Positions 48,901 through 57,031 of a DNA stretch of 64,000 bases are shown one piece after another. Within the stretch, counting starts at the first letter, position 1; each line of letters opens with the position of its first letter. The notes below the pieces were generated by a model. The model worked only from the letters and a program-made list of their open reading frames with translations. It made no database searches and was not told the DNA's origin. Made by a program: the position numbers and the translations under genes. Origin of the DNA: Actinobacillus arthritidis (lineage in GTDB: Bacteria; Pseudomonadota; Gammaproteobacteria; Enterobacterales; Pasteurellaceae); contig NZ_CP103833.1 in assembly GCF_029774155.1 (NCBI RefSeq), positions 1,488,001 through 1,552,000 on the forward strand, written 5' to 3'.

Positions 48901-49449
48901 TCTATTTTTATGAAATATCAAACACCGACCGGAAACTTTGTCGCGATTGACGTTGGATTAGGCCGTATTAAAAATGAGCTTAAAACAAATGGCGAAGAAA
49001 TTGACTTACGCCGTAAGGTATGGCAAGCCGGCTTAACATTCGGTAAAGAGCTTAAATGGAAGCAAATTGAAATCACACCTAAAGCAGGTATCCGTTATAG
49101 CCATTTAGAATCCGCAAATTACCAGCTTAATGGTAATCAAATACAAGAGGAAGCGGTCGGATTTGTTAGTTATCTTGTAGGATTGGATGCAGGTTATCGT
49201 TTTAACCTAGCAGAACATTACAGCCTAAAACCTTTTGTATCCTTAGAGCATTGGTGGAATAAAGGTAATAGCGATGTAAAAGTGAACGGTTATAACTTCA
49301 ATTTTAACGCAAGTAACCAATACCACTACCTCGGTGGTCTTGAGTTTGCCTATAAAAACTTTAAACTCAAAGCATCTGCTGGAATCACTAATGGCTCACA
49401 AATGGCGAAGCAAAATCTAGCAAGATTACATTTAAGCTACGATTTTTAA
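45901..49449 (+). CDS. Autotransporter-like surface protein with sequon-bearing repeats
   Basis: A 1182-residue secreted protein. The signal peptide spans about residues 1-29 (ends VAVAQS). Residues about 30-390 are Asn/Thr-rich, beta-helix-like passenger. A calcium-loop-like DTNNDGVLTTNEE is near residue 407, inside an Ig-like beta region. Residues about 514-877 are some 20 copies of an 18-residue repeat (EQQNGSSVTTEAKPAITI). The last 270 residues form an autotransporter-type barrel (YRVWSKNTLANSKHYANFH onward) ending LHLSYDF. No protease triad is seen, so an adhesin or surface stalk is likelier. The closest family is type Va autotransporter; the specific ligand is unknown. Confidence 0.82.
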   Translation: MTFTKNRIALAILFGIPTVSVVMPTVAVAQSRFDVTDQLQFQQALNAAKINQTLTVISLLNDIVISTYNTAANDKRALPLEMGNVTIEGNNRSLTVRAAPISLTGNVVMSNLKLILPPATGEINLDVTAKSQEEVTQFIYQNGKDLTLNNVDTQINQNAKSLATIVMGNGTDTSGEGNGTLTLSGVVGKPHFTKVKEVIAGNTNNKEKTTASTINIEENADVSTITFGKEANPVSGSVVVNSDNNSVDVFQGGSATNTTVNLKKANEATIKDIKNVTVETKKAISANQISNVDTLTLKSGAVVTATAATTPLTINKIVSEGNNEVRISPNNEIQLTEGVTDNNLKVSLTGAGIINKPYVTISDDKPDNVTVADTNNGTFEFKDKAFKLIDTQQTTDITVPVIRFEKDTNNDGVLTTNEEASNTTNITISFNEPDQLYGDETIEVVIIRNGKQETIPVTLEDHDYHNPITIPISRNEKEAVEIFAVTKDPKNVRSPKSSTLTINAKNITPPTPVEQRNGSSVTAETKPAITIEQQNGSSLTAEAKPEIAIVQKNGSGVTTETKPEIAIEQQNGSGVTAEAKPEITVEQQNGSGVTAEAKPAITIIEQQNGSSVTTEAKPAITIEQQNGSSITTEVKPAITIEQQNGSGVTAEAKPAITIIEQQNGSSVTTEAKPAITIEQQNGSSVTTEAKPAITIEQQNGSSVTTEAKPAITIEQQNGSSLTAEAKPAITIEQQNGSGVTAEAKPEITIEQKNGSSVTTEVKPAITIEQQNGSSVTTEAKPAITIEQQNGSSLTAEAKPEITIEQKNGSSLTTEAKPAITIEQQNGSSVTTNTKPEITVEKQNGSSVTAEEKPTTETPVVQTKGTSVTTEEKPTIAIQIEPDNSKTLVLLESQRIANIPLSNLATQTHDIATISADLAQAVIEKFPENGNNYRVWSKNTLANSKHYANFHKGYESDSFRTQLGISGLINERTQVGWILNDMRSDNDFADNAKSENKFLMSSIFMKYQTPTGNFVAIDVGLGRIKNELKTNGEEIDLRRKVWQAGLTFGKELKWKQIEITPKAGIRYSHLESANYQLNGNQIQEEAVGFVSYLVGLDAGYRFNLAEHYSLKPFVSLEHWWNKGNSDVKVNGYNFNFNASNQYHYLGGLEFAYKNFKLKASAGITNGSQMAKQNLARLHLSYDF
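47440..48531 (+). repeat. 54-bp tandem repeat array in the autotransporter gene
   Basis: About 20 head-to-tail 54-bp units encode variants of EQQNGSSVTTEAKPAITI, with two 57-bp units that add one Ile. Almost every unit keeps Asn-Gly-Ser. Neighbouring copies around 47880-48055 are nearly identical, the mark of recent expansion, so copy number probably varies between strains. Confidence 0.95.
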
Positions 49450-49471
49450 TCTAACTTCTTCTCCTAAAACG

Positions 49472-49508
49472 AAACGGATATTCATCCTACTGAATATCCG
49501 TTTTTTAT
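49472..49508. terminator. Terminator after the autotransporter gene
   Basis: AAACGGATATTCA-TCCTAC-TGAATATCCGTTT, a 13-bp stem with a following T run, between convergent genes. Confidence 0.9.
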
Positions 49509-49529
49509 CTCTACAAGCGGTTTATTTCT

Positions 49530-50450
49530 CTACTTTTTTACCCATAATTTATCCCCTACCGCGACCAGCATCGCACCGATAACAACAATAAATGCACCAA
49601 TATAACTCATTAAATTCATATCAGGATTAGCAAATGTATTTGGGAAAAAATAATGTCCGATAAAAGCAAAAATCATCGTAAAAACCGGAATCATTGTCGT
49701 TACAACGCTGACTTTTGACGTATCCCAATGATTTAGTGCTTCTCCATAAGCACCATAACCAATTAACGTATTACAACAGCAATAAATAAAACAAATTAAC
49801 GGAAAACCGCTTAGTTGTGTTAATTGACTCGGTGTTGAAAGCGGTGCAAGTAACAAACCACAACCGATATAAATAATCATTAAGACTTGTTGTGAGCTTA
49901 ACTTTCTGAGTAATAATTTCTGTGCAATACCATATATAACCCAAATTGTACTGGCTCCTGACCCAAGTAAAATGCCTAAAGCATAACTATCAAATTGTAA
50001 GATTTCATCAAAATGATCATTAAAGAATGCAATCAAGCCAATAACTAACAGTATAAAGCCGACTTTTTGGAACAATTTTAACTGTTCTTTAAAGAATAAA
50101 ATTCCACATAGAATCATTGTAAAAGGAGCTAATTGCCATAAAACCTGGTCGGTAGTCGGTGAAATATAATTAAGTGCATCAGCAAATAATACAAAATTAG
50201 TGGATAAACCGATAACGCCTAAACATACCCATCCCCAATCTTTTAAACTCAATTTCGCTAATTTTGGCAAACGACGAGTGAGAAATAAAACCAACATTAA
50301 TACAATAGCGGCAACTACAAAACGGCTCCATACCAATGTTTGTGCATCGACATATTTTAATACTTGCTGTGCCATCATCGGTAATGATCCCCATGTCGCC
50401 GTTGCAAGTAATGCTAAAGAAAATCCAAGTAGAGGTCTTCGTGTCATCAT
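49530..50450 (-). CDS. DMT-family (EamA) permease, copy 2
   Basis: Ten-helix inner-membrane transporter of the drug/metabolite superfamily, 306 residues, with two EamA halves. The opening MMTRRPLLGFSLALLATATWG and YVDAQTLVWSRF segment parallel the neighbouring gene at 50465-51397. The two are clear paralogues in tandem, 14 bp apart, and probably co-transcribed. The substrate is unknown; amino-acid or metabolite export is typical. Confidence 0.85.
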   Translation of the reverse strand: MMTRRPLLGFSLALLATATWGSLPMMAQQVLKYVDAQTLVWSRFVVAAIVLMLVLFLTRRLPKLAKLSLKDWGWVCLGVIGLSTNFVLFADALNYISPTTDQVLWQLAPFTMILCGILFFKEQLKLFQKVGFILLVIGLIAFFNDHFDEILQFDSYALGILLGSGASTIWVIYGIAQKLLLRKLSSQQVLMIIYIGCGLLLAPLSTPSQLTQLSGFPLICFIYCCCNTLIGYGAYGEALNHWDTSKVSVVTTMIPVFTMIFAFIGHYFFPNTFANPDMNLMSYIGAFIVVIGAMLVAVGDKLWVKK

Positions 50451-50464
50451 TTATCCTTTATCTT

Positions 50465-51397
50465 TTATCTTTTACGTAATTGATTACGATAAAACAATTT
50501 ATGACCGACAGCGGAAATCATCGCTCCGGAAACGACAGTAATCGCACCAATATAACTTAAACCGTTCAGATCCGGTGCTTCAAATAATTCTGGCGAAAGA
50601 GAGTGACTTAATGCAGTAAGCATAATGGTTAGAATCGGGATTTGAGTCATCATTAAACTTACTTTAGACACTTCCCAACGATTTAATGCCTCGGCATAAC
50701 AGCCGTAGGCAATCACCGTATTAATACCACAAAAGCCTAACCAGCCCCAAGCGGCTAAATCTAATTTAGCTAATTCTCCCATATGTGCAAAAGGCGTAAA
50801 TACCAAAGTACAACCAAAATAAATCAGTAACAAAATTTGTTGTGAACTAAAATTCGCCAACATTATTTTCTGTGACAAACTATAACCAATCCAAATTAGG
50901 CTGGCACAAATGCCCAATAATACACCATACGCATAGCTATTCATTGCCGCCAAATCAGCAAAACGGTTATTAAAAAACATCACCAAGCCAATAACAACCA
51001 GAACGAAACCGATTTTTTGATGAATACCGATCGTTTCTTTAAACAACACAACACCGAGTGCAATCATTACAAATGAAGAAAGTGGACTAATAACCTGGCT
51101 GGTTGCCGCCGGAATATAATTTAAGGCAAGATTAAATAGAAAGAAGTTACAAGATAATCCAATGACCCCCACCAACCATAACCAACGATATTGGCGAAAG
51201 AAAGCGGTCAAATTCGGTAGTTTTTTTGCAAAAGCGAGTATGGCGAAAACGCCGAGAGTTGCGACTAAGAATCTAAACCAAACAATCGTTTGAGAATCTA
51301 GTGATTTTAAGACTTGTTTAATCGCAAGCGGTAGCATTCCCCACATCAAAATGGCTATTAAAGAAAATAAAAAGCCAAGTAAGGGTTGTTGTTTCAT
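50465..51397 (-). CDS. DMT-family (EamA) permease, copy 1
   Basis: 310-residue paralogue of the next gene, with ten predicted helices and two EamA halves. Shared blocks include QPLLGFLFSLIAILMWG, SLDSQTIVWFRF, ALNYIPAATSQV (compare ALNYISPTTDQV) and ALNRWEVSKVS (compare ALNHWDTSKVS). It lies downstream of rpmA on the same strand but behind the rpmA terminator. The substrate is unknown. Confidence 0.86.
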   Translation of the reverse strand: MKQQPLLGFLFSLIAILMWGMLPLAIKQVLKSLDSQTIVWFRFLVATLGVFAILAFAKKLPNLTAFFRQYRWLWLVGVIGLSCNFFLFNLALNYIPAATSQVISPLSSFVMIALGVVLFKETIGIHQKIGFVLVVIGLVMFFNNRFADLAAMNSYAYGVLLGICASLIWIGYSLSQKIMLANFSSQQILLLIYFGCTLVFTPFAHMGELAKLDLAAWGWLGFCGINTVIAYGCYAEALNRWEVSKVSLMMTQIPILTIMLTALSHSLSPELFEAPDLNGLSYIGAITVVSGAMISAVGHKLFYRNQLRKR

Positions 51398-51428
51398 AGA
51401 TTTTTATGAGCTTGAAAAAAGGTAACAA

Positions 51429-51452
51429 AAAACCCCACATTCGTGGGGTTTT
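51429..51452 (-). terminator. Terminator of rplU-rpmA
   Basis: AAAACCCCAC-ATTC-GTGGGGTTTT, a 10-bp stem with a minus-strand T run, 25 bp after the rpmA stop. Confidence 0.92.
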
Positions 51453-51476
51453 ATTTCAAATCTTTATTGAAATGAA

Positions 51477-51734
51477 TTACTCAGCAACGATGCTTACGTA
51501 TTTGCGATTTTTCTCGCCTTTCACTTCAAATTTAACTTTACCGTCAGCAGTTGCGAATAAAGTGTGGTCTTTACCCATACCAACATTGCTACCAGCGTGG
51601 AATTTAGTACCACGTTGACGAACGATGATGCTACCTGCTAATACAGATTCGCCACCAAAACGTTTAACACCAAGGCGTTTAGCTTCAGAATCACGACCGT
51701 TACGAGTTGAACCACCAGCTTTTTTAGTTGCCAT
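51477..51734 (-). CDS. rpmA: 50S ribosomal protein L27
   Basis: 85-residue basic ribosomal protein near the peptidyl-transferase centre, beginning [20 protein letters not shown] as in all proteobacterial L27. It lies 20 bp after rplU in the conserved rplU-rpmA operon. The downstream partner obgE is not adjacent; EamA permease genes follow instead. Confidence 0.97.
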
Positions 51735-51754
51735 CTACTTGATCTCCTCTGAAA

Positions 51755-52066
51755 TTATGCTTGAATCCCAGTGATTTTCACTTCTGTGAACCACTGACGA
51801 TGACCTTGTTGTTTACGGCTGTGTTTACGACGACGGAACTTAACGATTTTAACTTTATCGCCACGACCTTGTGCTACAACTTCAGCCACTACTTTTGCAC
51901 CAGCAACTACTGGTGCACCAATTTTAACATCTTCACCGTTAACGACCATTAACACTGAGTCAAATTCAACTTTCTCACCAGTTGCAATTTCAAGTTTCTC
52001 TAAACGAACTACTTGACCTTCGCTTACTCGGTGTTGTTTGCCGCCACTTTGGAAAACTGCGTACAT
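51755..52066 (-). CDS. rplU: 50S ribosomal protein L21
   Basis: 103-residue 23S rRNA-binding protein. ATG 52066 ([14 protein letters not shown]) follows GGAG; a longer in-frame ORF upstream covers the leader and is not expected. The C-terminal [23 protein letters not shown] block is diagnostic in content. First gene of rplU-rpmA. Confidence 0.97.
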   Translation of the reverse strand: MYAVFQSGGKQHRVSEGQVVRLEKLEIATGEKVEFDSVLMVVNGEDVKIGAPVVAGAKVVAEVVAQGRGDKVKIVKFRRRKHSRKQQGHRQWFTEVKITGIQA

Positions 52067-52354
52067 ATTTACTCCGCTAATTTGTGCCAATCGCTTCTGC
52101 TTAGGCACTCTTAAATTCATATAAAATAGGTGGTCAATTCTACGCAAAAACAAGCTAAAGAGCAAGAATGTTTTGCAGAAAAATTAAAAAATTTCCGGGT
52201 TATTTTCTCTTTAAATCACTTTTTCGGAAAAAAGCACAAAATAAGCGACAATCTATTTTTGAATTGCAACTAAATCGGCAATCATTTCAAGATGCTTTCT
52301 GTTTTTACGAGCTACCACCCTCGTGATTTTTGGATGTTTGGTATTATAACAAAA
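52067..52354 (-). other. rplU promoter and leader; otherwise no gene
   Basis: The 353-bp gap between rplU and doxX contains a plausible minus-strand promoter (TTGCGT-N17-TTATAT around 52125-52155). It also holds a leader hairpin with arms GTGCC (52084-52088) and GGCAC (52103-52107). I see no ORF or RNA gene in the remainder. Confidence 0.4.
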
Positions 52355-52396
52355 AAGCGGTCAAATTCTGCAAATTTTTGCAAAAAATGACCGCTT
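52355..52396 (-). terminator. Uptake-signal terminator after doxX
   Basis: AAGCGGTCA (52355-52363) and TGACCGCTT (52388-52396) form a stem with inner A/T pairing, 24 bp after the restored doxX stop. Confidence 0.75.
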
Positions 52397-52419
52397 CCCG
52401 TTTTTAATTGCTAAAAGGC

Positions 52420-52834
52420 TTATTTGTTAGCATTTACACGTTTATTATCTAATGCAAATGCACCCGGACCAACAAATACTAATAAGAAGAATACAACAGA
52501 ATATAATAATGCTAATTCGCCTTTGTTTACTAACGGTAGAGCAATATCTGCTTGCTGTTGCATGCATAAAGAAATAAGCGTATGCCATCATACCTGAGAG
52601 TAAAAATGCCACAGGACGAGTGAATAGGCCTAAAATTAATAGAATACCGCCACCGATTTCTAAGATACCGCCGATACCATACATTGACATTAACGGCACT
52701 GAACCGTTACCGCCGGTCATTGACACCGGAAATTCAAAGAATTTTGCCGTACCGTGTAATAAGAACATATATCTTGCTACAATGCGTAACAATGCTAATG
52801 CGTATGGAGTAAATTTCGCTAAGTTAGAGTTCAT
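52420..52834 (-). pseudogene. DoxX-family membrane protein, frameshifted
   Basis: Four-helix inner-membrane protein of the DoxX/YqjF family. From ATG 52834 (MNSNLAKFTPYALALLRI) the frame is normal to about residue 93 (YFFMHATA). It breaks at 52550-52555, where GCTTGC replaces GCTGC. As read it ends at 52445 with a scrambled tail. Removing one base restores ADIALPLVNKGELALLY, a final hydrophobic helix and a stop at 52420, 137 residues in all. The role is unknown beyond membrane redox or quinone-linked proposals for the family. Confidence 0.85.
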
Positions 52835-52970
52835 TTTGCTTTCCTTAAAAAATTAAATTGAATCATCAAGATTTGATAGGTTTATTCTATACTAATCATT
52901 TTTTGAAATAAATAGCATATTTATAAATAAACTATTTCATTTAAGTAAATAATATCTTACTCAATCTAAA

Positions 52971-53011
52971 AAGCGGTTATTTTTGCAACAAATTTTACAA
53001 AATAACCGCTT
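52971..53011 (-). terminator. Uptake-signal terminator after the FMN reductase gene
   Basis: AAGCGGTTATTTT and AAAATAACCGCTT form a 13-bp stem 31 bp after the stop of the minus-strand gene. Confidence 0.82.
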
Positions 53012-53042
53012 GTATTAAAGTAATGAGAAGAGAATATTGCGA

Positions 53043-53594
53043 CTAGAATTTAGCAATAAAATCCGCATAGCTGTCGATAAAACCTTTTAACGTACCTAAT
53101 ACTGCTTCAGATACAATTTCACCTTGTTCATTTAGCACGCCGTTAAATACACCACCTACGTTTGCCGCAAATGGAGCAACCGGCATATTAATAAAACTGC
53201 CTGAAGCCACTACACGTAATTGATCTGCCGCACGCACGCCACCAGACATACCTGTCGCAACTGATACGATACCTGCCGGCTTACCAATCCATAAACTTTG
53301 TCCCATCGGGCGTGAACCTACGTCAATCGCATTTTTCATCATTGCTGACATTCCACCATTGTGTTCAGGCGTTACAAATAAGAAGCCGTCAGCTTGTGCG
53401 ATTTCTGCACGGAAACGGTTATATTCTGCCGGACTATTTTCATCTAAGTCACGATCATATAACGGAAGATCGGCAATATTAACGAAATTTAACTGGATAT
53501 TTGCTGGTGCGATAGTTTTTAAATGATTCGCAACCACTTGGCTGATTGATGTTTTACTGCCGCTACCTACTAATACTGCAATTTGTTTTGTCAT
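53043..53594 (-). CDS. NAD(P)H-dependent FMN reductase
   Basis: Flavodoxin-fold reductase of the SsuE/ChrR/YieF type. ATG 53594 (MTKQIAVLVGSGSKTS) gives 183 residues and is spaced correctly from AAGGA; ATGs further upstream are less likely. The FMN phosphate loop is GSGSKTSIS, and TPEHNGGMSAMMKNAIDVGSR is the flavin-binding family signature. The substrate may be quinones or metal ions. Confidence 0.88.
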   Translation of the reverse strand: MTKQIAVLVGSGSKTSISQVVANHLKTIAPANIQLNFVNIADLPLYDRDLDENSPAEYNRFRAEIAQADGFLFVTPEHNGGMSAMMKNAIDVGSRPMGQSLWIGKPAGIVSVATGMSGGVRAADQLRVVASGSFINMPVAPFAANVGGVFNGVLNEQGEIVSEAVLGTLKGFIDSYADFIAKF

Positions 53595-53735
53595 AAAAGT
53601 CATATCCTTACATATAAAAAAAGAATGAATAAAAGTTTCGAATGTTATTCTACTCTTATTCATTCCGCTGACTAGATAGTAAATAATGAATAAACTATTT
53701 ACTTTTAAGAAATAATGACTAGATTAATTCAAAGA

Positions 53736-54794
53736 TTAACCCTGTTTTAGTGATTGCATATCGATCACAAAGCGATACTTCACATCCGATTTCAGCATAC
53801 GCTCATAAGCCTGATTAATATTTTGAATATCAATCATTTCCACATCAGAGGTAATACCGTGTTGGCCACAGAAATCCAACATTTCTTGCGTTTCTTTAAT
53901 GCCGCCGATTAATGAACCTGCCACAGAACGTCGTCCCATAATAAGTGGAACGGTGCTAATGCTTGGCTCTAAATCGCCGACTAAGCCGACAAGTACAATC
54001 GTACCATTTAATGTTAGTGTATTAATATACGGTTTCAAATCGTGTTGATAAGGTACGGTATCAATGATGACATCAAAAGTATTTGCTACCTGAGCCATTT
54101 GTGCTTCATCGGTTGAGATAACCACTTTGTGTGCGCCTAAACGGAATGCATCTGCTTCTTTACCGGCACTACGACTAAATAAAGTGACATCTGCCCCTAA
54201 CGCATTAGCTAATTTCAATGCCATATGACCTAAACCGCCTAAACCGACAACTGCAACTTTTGTGCCTTTACCAACATTCCAGTGACGCAACGGCGACCAA
54301 GTCGTAATACCGGCACACAATAACGGTGCGACCGCTTTCGTATCAAGTGTTTCCGGTACGCTTAAGACGAATTTTTCAGTGACCACGATTTTCTCGCTAT
54401 ATCCACCGAATGTTGTCATACCGTCTTTCGGATCAACTGCGCCATAAGTATCAATACGACCGTTCTCGCAATATTGCTCTAAGCCGTGACGGCAAGGTTC
54501 ACAATGTTGGCAAGAATCCACCATACAGCCGACACCGACAAGATCGCCCACTTTAAATTTTGTCACATCTTTACCGACTTTGCTTACTCGACCAACAATT
54601 TCATGCCCCGGTACGATCGGATAAGTCGAGAATCCCCAGTCATTTTTTGCCATATGTAAGTCCGAGTGGCAAACTCCACAATATAGGATGTCAATCTCCA
54701 CATCATCTTGGCGAATATCACGGCGTTCAATAATGTGTTTAACTAATGGTGTTTTCGGATCTAATGCCGCAAAACTTTTTACTTGAAATGTCAT
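53736..54794 (-). CDS. Zinc-dependent NADP alcohol/aldehyde dehydrogenase (YahK/CAD type)
   Basis: Medium-chain dehydrogenase of 352 residues. Catalytic zinc ligands are in CGVCHSD (Cys about 38) and PGHE. The structural zinc site is CQHCEPCRHGLEQYC. The nucleotide loop GLGGLGHMALK is near residue 180, followed by SRSAGK, suggesting NADPH. It resembles E. coli YahK, which reduces a wide range of aldehydes. Confidence 0.9.
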   Translation of the reverse strand: MTFQVKSFAALDPKTPLVKHIIERRDIRQDDVEIDILYCGVCHSDLHMAKNDWGFSTYPIVPGHEIVGRVSKVGKDVTKFKVGDLVGVGCMVDSCQHCEPCRHGLEQYCENGRIDTYGAVDPKDGMTTFGGYSEKIVVTEKFVLSVPETLDTKAVAPLLCAGITTWSPLRHWNVGKGTKVAVVGLGGLGHMALKLANALGADVTLFSRSAGKEADAFRLGAHKVVISTDEAQMAQVANTFDVIIDTVPYQHDLKPYINTLTLNGTIVLVGLVGDLEPSISTVPLIMGRRSVAGSLIGGIKETQEMLDFCGQHGITSDVEMIDIQNINQAYERMLKSDVKYRFVIDMQSLKQG

Positions 54795-54905
54795 TTTTGC
54801 TTTCCTTTGTGATGAGTTAGAACTTGTAAATTATAGAAAAAATCTGACCGCTCAATTATTAATGAAATCAGAATTAACAATTATTAAAATGAGAATAAAG
54901 CGATA

Positions 54906-55751
54906 CTATGTTTCCCCCAAAAAGGCTTTTAATGCTGGTATAAGTGCTTGAGCGTCCTGAATCCCCAAGTTATACATCGCTTTTAATTTATTCGGATCTT
55001 TTTCTAAACGGCTAATTGCCAAAGATTGTGATGGACGGATCACAAAAATTTGCTGTTGCTCATTCAGTTTAATTACTTGTTCCACAGATTGATTATATTC
55101 AGCATAACGGTTCTGCCAACGCTCGATTAATTTAGGGTATTGACGATAAAACCACTTAAATATTGCGCTAGAACTCGGTTTTTTACGGTAATCTAACGGG
55201 CGAGTTAAAACTACAATAATCTTGTTATAGCCTAACTCAATACATTTTTGCAGCGGAATACTGTCAGCAATTCCTCCATCCAGATATTTTTTACCGTCAA
55301 TTTCCACCATTTTCGAGACCATCGGCATTGCTGAGGTTGCTCGAAACGCTTCCATTTGAGCGAAAGCATCGGTAATTTTTACATATTCCGCTTCCCCGGT
55401 TTCTACATTGGTTAGCGTTACCCAAAAATCACATTGTGACTGTGTAAAAGTAGTCTGATCAAAAGGATCAAGCGTAAACGGTAATTCATAAAAGGCAAAA
55501 TCACGATTCACAATATTACCGGTGGTCAATAAGCTATGCGGCCCCATATAACGTTTATCGCTCAAATACTTGAGGTTATAACGCAATACCCGTCCTTTTT
55601 GTTTGGAAGGATAATTAATGCCGAACAATGCCCCTGCCGATACGGTTACTGCTCCGTCAATCTGAATTTGCTCGTCTAAAAAGACATCTAATACTCCGGC
55701 GGTAAACATTCCTCGCATTGCTCCACCCTCTAATACTAATCCTACTTTCAT
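54906..55751 (-). CDS. Patatin-like phospholipase (YjjU type)
   Basis: 281-residue patatin-family lipid hydrolase. The oxyanion block is LEGGAMRGMFTAGVLD (about 7-22), the catalytic Ser lies in VTVSAGALFG (about 38) and the catalytic Asp in YLDGGIADS (about 168). The usual first Gly of GxSxG is Thr here, as seen directly. No signal peptide is present. The length and C-terminal region resemble E. coli YjjU. Confidence 0.85.
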   Translation of the reverse strand: MKVGLVLEGGAMRGMFTAGVLDVFLDEQIQIDGAVTVSAGALFGINYPSKQKGRVLRYNLKYLSDKRYMGPHSLLTTGNIVNRDFAFYELPFTLDPFDQTTFTQSQCDFWVTLTNVETGEAEYVKITDAFAQMEAFRATSAMPMVSKMVEIDGKKYLDGGIADSIPLQKCIELGYNKIIVVLTRPLDYRKKPSSSAIFKWFYRQYPKLIERWQNRYAEYNQSVEQVIKLNEQQQIFVIRPSQSLAISRLEKDPNKLKAMYNLGIQDAQALIPALKAFLGET

Positions 55752-55868
55752 CTCAATCTGCTCTTTTATTTAGTTAAATCTATATCATCATATCATTCAT
55801 AAGGAGAAAGATGAGCTGATCCCATCGTTAAATGTACTGTTCGTACCTCTTCTCCAACCCCATTATTT

Positions 55869-55922
55869 AAGCGGTTATATTCAAATAAAAACGTGCAAAT
55901 AATCCTATAAAATTAACCGCTT
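55869..55922. repeat. Paired uptake signals between divergent genes
   Basis: AAGCGGTTA (55869-55877) and TAACCGCTT (55914-55922) form an inverted pair in the 248-bp gap between the divergent patatin and ispB genes, where no known transcript ends. The gap shows no ORF. Confidence 0.6.
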
Positions 55923-55999
55923 CTGCCAATTCCTTTTTGAAGCTCATCAGATTTAAGGTAGAATTATAGCCAAATCTTCACATTTGATATGAGAACGCA

Positions 56000-56995
56000 A
56001 TGACAACCTTATTAACACTCGAACAAATTCAAGCACTAGCTAAACAAGATATGCAAGCGGTAGATGCGGAAATTCTTGCCCAACTGAACTCAGAAGTTAT
56101 TCTAATCAATCAGTTAGGTCACTATATTATTGCCGGTGGCGGAAAGCGTATTCGCCCGTTAATTGCCGTGCTTGCCGCTAACGCATTAGGTTATACCGGT
56201 AACAAACACGTTACCTGTGCCGCTTTTATCGAATTTGTGCATACCGCAACCTTATTACACGATGATGTGGTTGATGAGTCGGATATGCGTCGAGGTCGTG
56301 CAACGGCGAATGCAACGTTTGGCAATGCGGCAAGCGTATTAGTCGGCGATTTTATTTATACGCGTTCATTCCAAATGATGACCAGTGTTGATTCGCTTGA
56401 AGTATTAAAAGTGATGTCTCTCGCCACTAATGCACTTGCTGAAGGCGAAGTGCAACAATTAATGAATGTGAATGACCCGAATACTACCGAAGCAAATTAT
56501 ATGCGTGTTATCTACAATAAAACCGCACGCTTATTTGAAGCGGCGACACAATGTGTTGCGATTGTGGCAGGGGTAGAAAAATCGGTTGAAACAGCGTTGA
56601 AAGATTACGGGTGCTACCTCGGTACCGCATTCCAATTAATTGATGATATTTTAGATTACTCAGCAAAAGCGGAAAGTTTCGGCAAAAATGTCGGTGATGA
56701 TTTCGTTGAAGGTAAACCGACTTTACCATTGTTACATGCTATGCACGTTGCTCAAGCGAAGGGTAATCAAGTGCAGGTGGATATGATTCGTTCTGCGATT
56801 GAAAACGGCGGAGAACGTGAACAAATTCCAGCCGTATTAGAAATTATGGCGGAACACCAATCACTTGAGTATGCAATGACTCGTGCTAAACAAGAAGCAC
56901 AGAAAGCGGTTGATGCACTTACAGTTTTACCGGAAAGCGAATACAAACAAGCATTGATTTCTCTTGCTTATTTATCGGTCGACCGTTCGTATTAA
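56000..56995 (+). CDS. ispB: Octaprenyl diphosphate synthase
   Basis: Makes the C40 side chain of quinones. Its 331 residues contain the first Asp-rich motif DDVVDESDMRRG (about 85) and the second, DDILDY (about 214), plus GGGKRIRP. In E. coli ispB is next to rplU-rpmA; here it is about 4 kb away with an accessory block between, and in divergent orientation. Confidence 0.94.
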   Translation: MTTLLTLEQIQALAKQDMQAVDAEILAQLNSEVILINQLGHYIIAGGGKRIRPLIAVLAANALGYTGNKHVTCAAFIEFVHTATLLHDDVVDESDMRRGRATANATFGNAASVLVGDFIYTRSFQMMTSVDSLEVLKVMSLATNALAEGEVQQLMNVNDPNTTEANYMRVIYNKTARLFEAATQCVAIVAGVEKSVETALKDYGCYLGTAFQLIDDILDYSAKAESFGKNVGDDFVEGKPTLPLLHAMHVAQAKGNQVQVDMIRSAIENGGEREQIPAVLEIMAEHQSLEYAMTRAKQEAQKAVDALTVLPESEYKQALISLAYLSVDRSY

Positions 56996-57031
56996 TAAGC
57001 GGTCAAATTTTTAGAATTTTTTACAATTTTT

